Below, piece by piece: positions 46,201-53,812 of a stretch of 64,000 bases of DNA; position 1 is the stretch's first letter, and the number at the start of each line of letters is the position of its first letter. Location of the stretch: positions 24,390 through 88,389 of IMG/VR virus record IMGVR_UViG_3300023178_000023; one strand, 5' to 3'. A model generated the notes under the pieces. The model was not told the origin of the DNA. It did not search any database and saw only the letters and a list, made by a program, of their open reading frames with translations. Made by a program: the position numbers and the translations under genes. Source of the stretch: a virus.

Positions 46201-48469
46201 TCCATCCGATATAGTTTTAAACACAGAACTATTTTATGAAAATCTAAAAACAATAAATTTATCAAATTTGGAATTTAATGAAATTCTTAAAACGGTTGAT
46301 ATTTCACAAAAAGATTTTTATGAAGAATTAAAACTTGGAAATATTACACAGAAAGATTTTTATGAAATTGTAAAATCTATTTTTGAAAAAGAAAAAGTTT
46401 TCTATGAAATTCCAAGAAACATAATTCTTGGAGACAAAACATGGAACGAAAAAATAAAAATTATAGAAATTAATTATCCAAAAACTTCTTTTTTTGAACG
46501 AGCAAAAGATATTAGATTTGACGCCAAACCATTCTATACAGAGACTTTAAGTAAAACATACATTAATAAAATATTTTTCGTAGATATGGATATGTGGAAT
46601 AAAACTCTAAATTTCTCAGGATTTGAATTAGAAACTCAAGATGTATCATATTTTATTGAACAATATTTTATGCAAACGAATGCGGTTACTCCAACAATTG
46701 GGAAAACGATATTTGGCAAAAAAATGTTGGAAGAAATATTCAGGCCGAACTTTAGAATTATAGAGAAAGTATTAGAATTTTTCTTCGATTCTTTTGTTGG
46801 TGTTTCGTCTAATTTATTCGATGTGAATAAATTTCAACCAACTTTTTATGACAAAATTACTTCTTTTCATCCCAGAAATGGGGGTTCAAACGCATATGGA
46901 CATGAGGTATTAGAAAATGGTAGAAGTTTAATAGCTAGATCAAAAAAACCTGTTTTAAGTGAATATGTGGTTGAAAATAATTTTGAAGCTGCTGGACGAT
47001 CAGGCAGACACGAAACAAATGTTTATAGTGAAACTCAAGTTATAACAGACATTAATTCAAATTTTTTATTTGAATTTTCTACAGTCGATTGGAATTTAGA
47101 AACTAATAGTAAAATGAATGAGATTTGGGCTTTTAATAATGAAAATAATAAGTTTAACTTTTTATATGATATAGAAGCTATGGAAGGTAGAATACCAGAA
47201 TGTTTAACTCTTACTTCGACAGGAAGATTGACAGGAAAGCTTTCGGAAACTGATAAGTTTTTAAGAAAGTATGCTTTTGAGCCTTGGGTAAAAACTCAGG
47301 GATTTACTAATTCGAATGGAGAATTTGTATCACATTTTGATAGTTTGGATTATGATTATACTGATTTTGAAGTAGTAGATCCTAGAGAATTTAGTGTGCG
47401 ATTGGTGGGAAGAAATATTACAACTGGTACTATTGACATTATTGCTGTAAATGATGGTGATGAGTTGGTGCCAGGTGAGGTTGTTAGACAAGGTCTTTCT
47501 AATTTTGTCGTAGGACCAAAAGTAACAACTTTCAATAAAGATGTTAATTTAGGAAATGGAATAGTAAATAAAACAATTTTGCGTTATGAATTAGAAAGAT
47601 TAGAAGGCGACATCAACATAACCAGAATTGAAAGGGTTCTTACCGATGTCTTTGTAACATCCTCTAGCATATTAATTAATAACATCGCTGAATTAAATGA
47701 ACAGATTCTTTTTTCGGAAAATTTACAAACCACTGAGGTTTTGTTACAAAGAAGGAATAAATTACAATCTTTATTGGATGCGGTTGGGCCGGATGAAGGA
47801 ATTTTTGCCACCGAAACGGCATCAGAAACTGTTGAAGTAGAGACAATTGAACAAGAAGATGGAACACAGTTTTATGTAGATGATTTTCTTACAGATAATT
47901 CTGGTGCAGTTATAAAACAAGTAACTCTCATTTTCAGAATATATAATAACTATTCATTTGATAGAGATTTATTCATTCATAAATCTCCACAGATAGATGA
48001 TTCTCTATTTGCTTCTAGAACTGAGTGGTTAGAGGCAAACAGAGAAAATAATAATTTCAGATATAGTTCTTTGATAAATAATAGAGCAATAGATAGTGAA
48101 GTTATTGATGTGGTTAGAAATTATTATAACTCAAAAATATCAGAAGTGGAATATAATGCTAGGAAAGCTGAACTAACAGAATTAAGAGAATACACAAATC
48201 CAGAACAATACAATAAATATATGAATTTCCTAGATTCTTTATCTAGAGATGGGACTAATTATGACCTTTCAAAACTTTTAGATGTTGATTATTTTACAAA
48301 AGAGTTTCCAATACTACCTTCTAAATTTGAATACTTGGAAAATATTGCAAATGAAAACGGAACATTTACATTGAATTGTGAATATGAAGTGGATGAAAAA
48401 ACATTCTATGAAGCCACAGATGATATTAGAATAATAAGAGGATACCCAGTATATGCCAGCTGTAACTAG
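43277..48469 (+). CDS. large fibre-like structural protein with ConA-like domain and aromatic 14-residue repeats
   Basis: 1730 residues; family not recognised. The first ~270 residues are mixed alpha/beta (PQVQIRGGTKVQARTRRIDN at the start). About 420-600 is a concanavalin A-like sandwich: YELETQVSSTGRDDDAIGVV, GFAKDEDYEYTLSAVRV, then FINSRFGFSTYSQSN and FTNISF. A long helical region runs ~600-940 (LVEIIEGKDAAKRYVEFISS). About 941-1082 holds roughly ten 13-16-residue units of the pattern F-(Y/N)-E-x-x-K-x-I (QKDFYEELKLGNIT, QKDFYEIVKSIFEK, EKVFYEIPRNIILG). The C-terminal third includes small beta domains (VRLVGRNITTGTIDIIAVND; 'GDELVPGEVV') and ends RIIRGYPVYASCN. It lies 6 bases after the acidic repeat protein, so the two are surely co-expressed. 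Its end overlaps the PAAR gene by 17 bases. Confidence 0.75.
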   Translation: MPQVQIRGGTKVQARTRRIDNIIFDSVAEVTVQYVNYYYDESKEKNIALEKLRTSITFETITSKLEYNHLELDFLEGTTSPYVPIGTESMEKFATVSAPPIDYVAIHNEFLPGKFVSSKNHRERFSGDDSSRFVVLDDNFRKTATMPLRHVHTLNNPNDSGPGDAFHFSILSRNILTENPKVRVSVYRSTLEYEDAIENLDEFQRGLSSVFVQSFDYSIEGVGWNRFVINLRTLNIPIGNCLLWFVIERLPIIIENPFDIPSGEYNESFNETNIQIETIVDDNSETKIYRFLSSIDDWIDNDTLTTRPFSIQINGVDLTLDVDFSYQLFKHRETIRKLEITFSDDVLPLTQEGELSSFSGVLTVEPRTTGVNSYAILSNWYKFSHGAIFTDGSAIYPSIPSEIDSWQVNADDAISYTRNSRSYIGFVSPDPIESYELETQVSSTGRDDDAIGVVIGFAKDEDYEYTLSAVRVHGGMFGGVTWMLATNIAQTISFNGRTISDKISSHRWYLRTPAGEIDYETIPNIGRNWSNTPTGAKIKIRKEGNIIKAWTSQMNSDVIDPASLIEIDLNEYEDTKKFINSRFGFSTYSQSNSKFTNISFSPIIGETNLEDIKAGELFVGGFATEIASTEVKNLNPKANHEFIDSITAERFIIDGPKVAKEKFNFITFELTSAIDTDSENFIDLIKPSLYAGTILDYTNISMLLKTKKLTFTHNPFTGFRIDYLTENIDSQLVSGESLVDILNRYISPTNDLFAAQKLVEIIEGKDAAKRYVEFISSEMSQNIIQNISGEFTSTGVSIENISSEFAISQNISKKIIEVGYAGIKYEFSYDPIDRVQNLDSITKELNLSEFISISDIASIQNYGRELNRAVDILKEQDLVMDIQSGLYYFEPQDYLNDITKSMYFGKPKDSIIPINYGFQKYTDSTEKYKKYIELSKDILFEFEPFAENPIDILFNSELFIEKPKDIEYDTLWMNAPSDIVLNTELFYENLKTINLSNLEFNEILKTVDISQKDFYEELKLGNITQKDFYEIVKSIFEKEKVFYEIPRNIILGDKTWNEKIKIIEINYPKTSFFERAKDIRFDAKPFYTETLSKTYINKIFFVDMDMWNKTLNFSGFELETQDVSYFIEQYFMQTNAVTPTIGKTIFGKKMLEEIFRPNFRIIEKVLEFFFDSFVGVSSNLFDVNKFQPTFYDKITSFHPRNGGSNAYGHEVLENGRSLIARSKKPVLSEYVVENNFEAAGRSGRHETNVYSETQVITDINSNFLFEFSTVDWNLETNSKMNEIWAFNNENNKFNFLYDIEAMEGRIPECLTLTSTGRLTGKLSETDKFLRKYAFEPWVKTQGFTNSNGEFVSHFDSLDYDYTDFEVVDPREFSVRLVGRNITTGTIDIIAVNDGDELVPGEVVRQGLSNFVVGPKVTTFNKDVNLGNGIVNKTILRYELERLEGDINITRIERVLTDVFVTSSSILINNIAELNEQILFSENLQTTEVLLQRRNKLQSLLDAVGPDEGIFATETASETVEVETIEQEDGTQFYVDDFLTDNSGAVIKQVTLIFRIYNNYSFDRDLFIHKSPQIDDSLFASRTEWLEANRENNNFRYSSLINNRAIDSEVIDVVRNYYNSKISEVEYNARKAELTELREYTNPEQYNKYMNFLDSLSRDGTNYDLSKLLDVDYFTKEFPILPSKFEYLENIANENGTFTLNCEYEVDEKTFYEATDDIRIIRGYPVYASCN
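46100..46522 (+). repeat. degenerate 14-residue coding repeats (aromatic type)
   Basis: About ten successive units of mostly 42 bases (one of 39, one of 48) encode F/W-(Y/N)-E-x-x-K-x-I patterns. They are conserved at protein level only; the DNA copies have diverged, unlike the 42/84-bp repeats of the gene upstream. Confidence 0.75.
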
Positions 48470-48761
48470 ATTCGGAGACTCCTGCACAGGACACGGTTGT
48501 TTCCCCCCAAGAAAAAATATAGCCGCAAGCGAAAATGTGTTTGTAAATAGTATTGGTGCTCATAGACAGGGAGATGGGTGGGCGGTTCATTGTTGTCCTC
48601 CGCCAACTTGTCATGGTTCTGTGCTTGCGATGGGTTCTCCTTCAGTATATGTAAATGGAAAACAATTAGGAAGAATTGGAGATCCAGTTGCGTGTGGGTC
48701 TACTGTTGCAAGTGGATCTGGAAATGTTTTTGCCGGTGGTTCAACTATATCTGTTTTGTGA
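48453..48761 (+). CDS. PAAR-domain spike-tip protein
   Basis: 102 residues, a complete PAAR protein. It starts MPAVTRFGDSCTGHGCFPPR, followed by NVFVNSIGAHRQGD, then CHGSVLAMGSPSVYVNGKQL, RIGDPVACGS and SGNVFAGG. These are the 'G.D...(G/H)...V.VNG....R.GD......C' strands of the family. PAAR proteins cap the beta-helical needle of phage tails and type VI secretion spikes (T4 gp5.4). Conserved His/Cys residues (H in AHRQGD, CHGS, VACGS) could hold the tip metal ion. It would sit on the C-terminus of the gp5-like protein. The ATG lies inside the end of the previous gene in another frame, suggesting translational coupling. It is far from gene 5, unlike the T4 layout where 5.4 is next to 5. Confidence 0.92.
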   Translation: MPAVTRFGDSCTGHGCFPPRKNIAASENVFVNSIGAHRQGDGWAVHCCPPPTCHGSVLAMGSPSVYVNGKQLGRIGDPVACGSTVASGSGNVFAGGSTISVL

Positions 48762-48772
48762 TTATTTTGAGA

Positions 48773-48780
48773 TATAAATA
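48773..48780 (+). promoter_or_regulatory. T4-type late promoter
   Basis: Perfect TATAAATA in the 37-base gap after the PAAR gene, 18 bases before the ATG at 48799. The short leader still contains TTAGGAG as RBS. Confidence 0.85.
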
Positions 48781-48798
48781 ATAAATTAGGAGTTTTAA

Positions 48799-49731
48799 AT
48801 GGCACAGGCTTTTCCAGTAAAGGCAGTATTACAACAATCTGGTGATGTTGTACTCGCTGAATTTTTAGAATCTGATTTTGTTGGAATTCTTGACGGTGGA
48901 ATCGGTGCCGGTGGCGATGCTGTAGAAAATGGATTGCCAGAGACAGCAACAACTGCTGAAATTTTAGAAGCAGTTAAAAATACAATGAGAAACAATTTTA
49001 ATCTTTCTAGATTTGATGCGTTTCCAGACTATGCATCTATGAATGCTGAAAATCCAACTGTTGGTAGACTAGCACAAGATGAATCAACAAATACATTTTA
49101 TTATGCCTCTGGTGAAGCATGGATTCCTGTAGGTGCAGCATTGCAAGTTGCGGGACAAATAACCGCTGAATTGGAATTTGGGGGTGGTTTAGATGTGTCG
49201 TTTGATCCAAACACTCTTATAACAACAGTGTCCGTTAACTTAGCACCATTACAGTCTGAAATTGATGAAATAGAACTTGGCACAGGGCTAAACATAGATG
49301 GAACGTATATAGTTCCTAATGGCACAAATTACATAGATACATCGACCTCTATTGCAAATGCGGTTAGTTTGTTAGACGCTGCGATATTTGCGGAAAGAAC
49401 TAGAGCAATAGGAGTGGAAAGCGGAATTATTGGTGATGTAACAACAATTGAAGATAACTTACAAAATTTTGAATACTCAGGACATACAGCATCTGATGTT
49501 TCAGGATCTGGTATTATTGGAATTGCATATGATGCCGGAACTGGTAAGTTTAGGCCAGAGACTAATTTTTCTGTGGGTGGATTTATAAAATTTCAAAAAC
49601 AAAATGGAACTAGAGATGATCTTCCTCTCACCACCACTTTCGTTGGAGATCAATTAATAAGTGGAACTGTTGAGTTTTTCTTGCAAAATGGAACACAAGA
49701 CGATATCGATTTGATTACGAATGGCGTATAA
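48799..49731 (+). CDS. short fibre-like structural protein
   Basis: 310 residues. The first ~37 residues (FPVKAVLQQSGDVVLAEFLE, then SDFVGILDGGIGA) resemble the start of the fibre protein at 53813 (IPIRVIVDGSGDTTGLSEFL, then VGLDHGGTGA), so the two may share an attachment peptide. Residues ~50-115 are helical and end in a small module (DESTNTFYYASGEAWIPVG) found in phage fibres. The rest is beta-rich with 'LGTGLNIDGTYIVPNGTNYI' and two C-terminal strands with related motifs, FQKQNGTRDDLPL and FLQNGTQDDIDL. It has its own late promoter and RBS. Likely a small fibre or fibre connector. Confidence 0.7.
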   Translation: MAQAFPVKAVLQQSGDVVLAEFLESDFVGILDGGIGAGGDAVENGLPETATTAEILEAVKNTMRNNFNLSRFDAFPDYASMNAENPTVGRLAQDESTNTFYYASGEAWIPVGAALQVAGQITAELEFGGGLDVSFDPNTLITTVSVNLAPLQSEIDEIELGTGLNIDGTYIVPNGTNYIDTSTSIANAVSLLDAAIFAERTRAIGVESGIIGDVTTIEDNLQNFEYSGHTASDVSGSGIIGIAYDAGTGKFRPETNFSVGGFIKFQKQNGTRDDLPLTTTFVGDQLISGTVEFFLQNGTQDDIDLITNGV

Positions 49732-49740
49732 TCTTTTTTT

Positions 49741-49748
49741 TATAAATA
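49741..49748 (+). promoter_or_regulatory. T4-type late promoter in T-run cassette
   Basis: Perfect TATAAATA preceded by seven T's and followed by TAATGAAAA, 42 bases before the ATG at 49791, with ATAGGAG as RBS. This is the third copy of the promoter cassette that precedes paralogue family A genes. Confidence 0.88.
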
Positions 49749-49790
49749 TAATGAAAACGAACTAATTCAAATTATAGGAGTTTATTAAGA

Positions 49791-52700
49791 ATGTCCGTAT
49801 CAATTAATAGAAACAATATGACTCAGCTAGATGGTTTCTATGCTGGCGAAATAAGAGAAAAAACAACACCAGTCCTTAAACATCTTGCGGATGACCTTCT
49901 TGCAAATGGATTTGAAGATGTCGGGCCAACTATTACAAAATTGACATTGAATAATAAACAATTGACAAAATATATTGATGAATTTATTGTTTATCATTAC
50001 GATTCAAATTGTATTACTCCATCAGAAGGAGCATTTGGTATTGGTGACCCTATTAACGCAACTCCTGTTCGTGCTTTTGGAAGCGGCTCAGTTGATTATT
50101 TACTGGATGGAATTGGAAGTCAAAGAGTTAAAAAAATTGATGATGTTTATTTATATGACGATTGGCATCTCCACCTTTCAGAAGAACTTCAGCAGGGTAT
50201 GACATACACAGGCGCACTAGATTTAGAAACTGCACTTGGGCCAAATTGCGAACTTTTTTCTTATTTAAATCCACATCCAAATATGCGAGGCGGCGAGGCT
50301 AGATGGCACACTTCACTTCAAGATAATGCTGGAGATGGAACCGCTCAAACTGTTATACACATGGTAAGTACTGAACTCTTACAGGAAGGGGATATTCTTT
50401 TTGAAATTGCTGGCGTTCCAACTGTATCGCCATTTCCAACTATTACTGCAATAAACTCTAGCACATCTATTACTATGGACCAAGCAGTTACTTCTACTCG
50501 CGGTGATGAATTAATTTTTGGTAAAGATCAAGCATTGTATGCGGCTGGTTCCACATCTCTTAGACCAGTTGACCTTTACAACGGCCATTTTTATAAAAAA
50601 CGTCCCTCCGCAGTTCCATTATTATCAACCGCCGGTCCTGCTAAACAGCCTGGATATGTGGGATTGCCAGGAATTTCTGAAAAAATTTATTATAATGAAT
50701 TTAATAAAATTAAAAGACTCATCACAACCGCAGCCAGAGGTGTTACATTTATGCCTGCTGCATCAACTGGAGTGAATACTGAAGCAAAATTGCGTCATTA
50801 TAAAGAAGAAAAAGCAGCAGACGGAACAGTCAAACATCATTTTTGGATTTCTAACTATAAGGACGATTTTTTCTTTCCAGCAGGAACAGTAGAACCGTCT
50901 AAATATCAGGGAGACCTTATGCTTGGTTTTGATTCTGCATTTACAACAAATGTGTTTCAAATTGGAGACATTTACACTTTTACATTTACTCATAAAGGAA
51001 TCGCTCCAGCACCAGATGTTATCTATGAAATTCCAGTAATTGTTGGATTGGACCCGACAATTAAAGGGTTTACTCAATCTCTTCACGAAGAAATGCAAAA
51101 ATCTCCTTTAGCAGATCCTAAAGGTGGTGTTTTCTCTGCAATTATTGATCCAGATAGAATTGGTGTTATTGAATTTACATCTAGAGATATGGGCCACAGT
51201 TTAACAGCGTCTGTTTCTAGAACCGCGCGGCCAAATCAATCTTATACAAATTCAGTTGTGAATTTCATTGTTCCGCAAACTCAAGCTTCATCTACAGTAA
51301 CTGATGGAGTTACAACCTCTACAGGCGCGACATATACAAATGGTTATATCCATGAAGTGCAAATTAGAGGATTAGAAGGTTCTAATATTGGAGATGAATT
51401 CCAAATCACTCTTGAAGGTGTTGTTGATGAAGATGCAGCAGATGTTACATTAACAACAGCAGTGAAAGATGTCGTAATTGATTTTACAACTAATGTCAGT
51501 TTAAATGCTTCTCAATTGGCAGAGGCCATGGCGAATAAAATTAGAGCAAATGCTTATGTATCAAAATACATGAAAGTTGAAGCAGGTGCAAACTTTATTA
51601 CTATCAAATATGATAGAGCATCTTCTGCATACATGAAAAAATCAATAGTTGGCGCAACTCATGGATTACTTGGTGTTGATTCTGCAACATTGACAGGGAC
51701 AATTGGCGCAACATCTTCTTCTGAATATTCACTAGATGGATTTTTAGTTGCCGACCTTCCAACACATGCAGCATTCACAGCAAATGTGACAAATTTTTAT
51801 ACAGCAGATGTCTTACATAGTGTTGCATCAACAGGAGTTGAAGATGGTTTGGATTTTGAATTGGCAGAGACTCAAGCCGGTGTAAATTCAGCAGTTTCCA
51901 CAGTTCGTTTGGGTTTCCCTCTTGCAAGAGATTTGGGAACATTTGCAAATCCTCCGACTGGAAATTGGACTGCTTATTCTAATTTTAAACTCCCAGGCAA
52001 AGGCGCTGGGGGTTCAGGATTAACAAATTATTTTGTTTCTTATGAAATGCAAGTTTTGTCAAATGAAAACAGACCACTTGGGCCACAAGTTTCCTTTGAC
52101 ACCAATTCTCTTTTATCACATCCAAATACACAATATGGTGGCTCATCATCTGGAGAGGTTTCTTGGACAGAATTCGATAGATTTACTAAAGAAATTGAAA
52201 TTGAATCCTTTGAATATATTGAAGATTATTCGATGGGTCCAATTGTTTTAGAATCTTCATCAACATCGCAATTGTCTGGATCGAATGGAGATCAACCTTG
52301 GAGACTACGATTAGATGTTTCTAGAGGACAGGAAGTTAGAGAAACTTCGCCATATATAAATCCAAAAGTATTGGAGACTAATCAGGATCCTAGAAGCGTT
52401 TATGCAACTACAGGATATGAATATTTGAGTGTTCATGTCGCTACTAAATTTCAGCTTCAATCAGATGGTGATATTTCTGAGATTCAAGGAAGAGATGGAA
52501 TTCGCAAAGGCGATATGAGAGAGCCAGGATTTTTAGGAGCTTTAAGGCCTCAATTTAATGGATATTTAGAAACAATTACTCACTTAGTAAATCCATATGT
52601 AAATAGACTTGAACTTGAAGATAATATTCAAAGTGGATTCAATATCTATGGTGGTTTGGTTGGAAGTCAACATTATACTTCAGCATATGCCTTAAAAACA

Positions 52701-53738
52701 ATTGGGCCCGGCGCGACCGGAACCTACAATTTTTCAGAAGCATTCTCTTTACCAGCTGGAACAACAGCCCCAACACTTCCTTCTGGGACTTCTATAACTA
52801 AGGGAGTATTATCTGACGATGAATATAGATTTGAAGAAAAACTATTAAAAGGAACTTCTACTGAAATGTTGAATGATACTCCATATAATAGTGGATCTTT
52901 GAGAATACAAAAAGGATTGTTTAGAAGAACTGGAAAATTCGGTCCTGAGATTTCTGGACAGTATCCAATGAGTTATACATTAACTGTTGCGGATCATGGA
53001 ATTTCTTTTTATATTAAAGATCAAGCATCTCATGCACAGGCAGATGACAATGCATTCTTCCTTGTTCAGAGACATGTTGATGCAACGACTGGCCAACCAG
53101 ATTTTACATCAGAACATCAGCCATTACATTGTGTATATCAATCTTCATTACCTCCTGTATTGTATTCTGACCTAACTCCATATTTTACTGAAAAACAACG
53201 GGTCAGGGCAAATTCTTTGGCATATCAAGGAATTTATGATGCCTCTGGAAATTATACATATGAATTTAGAATTGATGAGTTGAAAGATGAAGAACTTCAG
53301 GCTCTTGAAATGGATACACAGGGCCGATTTAGGAGATTTGTTGTTAGAGAAAAAGACACATTAAAACCTTGGGATAGACATGTTTTCGCAGGAATCAATG
53401 AAAGAGATTCTCATGCGGTGTTAAATCCTTTGGAACAACTTACTCTAAACGACCAAGGACAACTTGTAATTCAGTTCCCAAATAGATTAGGTTCTCAAAG
53501 ATTCCTTTATACAGGAACAGAACTAGACTTAATTGCATTCTGTGGAGCTGGAGCAGTAGGTCAAGATACACTCATCACTAGTGATAGATTTAGTACTACT
53601 GGAACTAATGACAAGAGAAGATTGTACAAAGGCCAAATGTCAACTGAAGCTTTTGGAAATGGTATGCGAATTCTTCAATTAGTTGCTGGACATGGAATCG
53701 CTACAACGGATGTTGATACAAGTCTACTGTCCTCTTAA
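49791..53738 (+). CDS. large structural protein, paralogue family A (distant copy)
   Basis: 1315 residues. The start SVSINRNNMTQLDGFYAGEI aligns with the SIQRN starts of the 28741 and 33064 genes. The N-terminal two-thirds is unique, with many beta-rich segments and NLDPTIKGFTQSLHEEMQ-type helices. The shared part begins near residue 840 (PWRLRLDVSRGQEV, then YLSVHVATKFQLQSDGD, IQGRDGIRKGDMREPGFL). Module 1 starts near 1057 (YPMSYTLTVADHG, DQASHAQADDNAFFLVQRHV) and module 2 near 1181 (FVVREKDTLKPWDRH, NPLEQLTLN, GSQRFLYTGTELDLIAFCGA, FGNGMRILQLV). The modules are only ~124 residues apart, as in the 26630 gene. It is separated from its relatives by 12 kb but keeps the same promoter cassette. 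Confidence 0.8.
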   Translation: MSVSINRNNMTQLDGFYAGEIREKTTPVLKHLADDLLANGFEDVGPTITKLTLNNKQLTKYIDEFIVYHYDSNCITPSEGAFGIGDPINATPVRAFGSGSVDYLLDGIGSQRVKKIDDVYLYDDWHLHLSEELQQGMTYTGALDLETALGPNCELFSYLNPHPNMRGGEARWHTSLQDNAGDGTAQTVIHMVSTELLQEGDILFEIAGVPTVSPFPTITAINSSTSITMDQAVTSTRGDELIFGKDQALYAAGSTSLRPVDLYNGHFYKKRPSAVPLLSTAGPAKQPGYVGLPGISEKIYYNEFNKIKRLITTAARGVTFMPAASTGVNTEAKLRHYKEEKAADGTVKHHFWISNYKDDFFFPAGTVEPSKYQGDLMLGFDSAFTTNVFQIGDIYTFTFTHKGIAPAPDVIYEIPVIVGLDPTIKGFTQSLHEEMQKSPLADPKGGVFSAIIDPDRIGVIEFTSRDMGHSLTASVSRTARPNQSYTNSVVNFIVPQTQASSTVTDGVTTSTGATYTNGYIHEVQIRGLEGSNIGDEFQITLEGVVDEDAADVTLTTAVKDVVIDFTTNVSLNASQLAEAMANKIRANAYVSKYMKVEAGANFITIKYDRASSAYMKKSIVGATHGLLGVDSATLTGTIGATSSSEYSLDGFLVADLPTHAAFTANVTNFYTADVLHSVASTGVEDGLDFELAETQAGVNSAVSTVRLGFPLARDLGTFANPPTGNWTAYSNFKLPGKGAGGSGLTNYFVSYEMQVLSNENRPLGPQVSFDTNSLLSHPNTQYGGSSSGEVSWTEFDRFTKEIEIESFEYIEDYSMGPIVLESSSTSQLSGSNGDQPWRLRLDVSRGQEVRETSPYINPKVLETNQDPRSVYATTGYEYLSVHVATKFQLQSDGDISEIQGRDGIRKGDMREPGFLGALRPQFNGYLETITHLVNPYVNRLELEDNIQSGFNIYGGLVGSQHYTSAYALKTIGPGATGTYNFSEAFSLPAGTTAPTLPSGTSITKGVLSDDEYRFEEKLLKGTSTEMLNDTPYNSGSLRIQKGLFRRTGKFGPEISGQYPMSYTLTVADHGISFYIKDQASHAQADDNAFFLVQRHVDATTGQPDFTSEHQPLHCVYQSSLPPVLYSDLTPYFTEKQRVRANSLAYQGIYDASGNYTYEFRIDELKDEELQALEMDTQGRFRRFVVREKDTLKPWDRHVFAGINERDSHAVLNPLEQLTLNDQGQLVIQFPNRLGSQRFLYTGTELDLIAFCGAGAVGQDTLITSDRFSTTGTNDKRRLYKGQMSTEAFGNGMRILQLVAGHGIATTDVDTSLLSS

Positions 53739-53752
53739 TATGAATTATTGAA

Positions 53753-53788
53753 GGGGGATTTGGAGAAAACTTAGTCTCCAAATCTTCC
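53753..53788 (+). terminator. hairpin between structural gene and fibre gene
   Basis: GATTTGGAGA (53757-53766) pairs perfectly with TCTCCAAATC (53775-53784); two G-T and two G-C pairs extend it to 14 bp with an 8-base loop. No T-run follows, so it may be a weak terminator, an mRNA 3'-end stabiliser or a processing site. CCTAAATA directly after it is only a poor late-promoter match. Confidence 0.6.
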
Positions 53789-53812
53789 TAAATAGTAGAA
53801 AAGAGGCTTTTC

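Noticed and set aside
53787-53794. CCTAAATA as a late promoter for the 53813 gene
   Set aside because: Two mismatches to TATAAATA at the start of the box; too weak to call in such AT-rich DNA.
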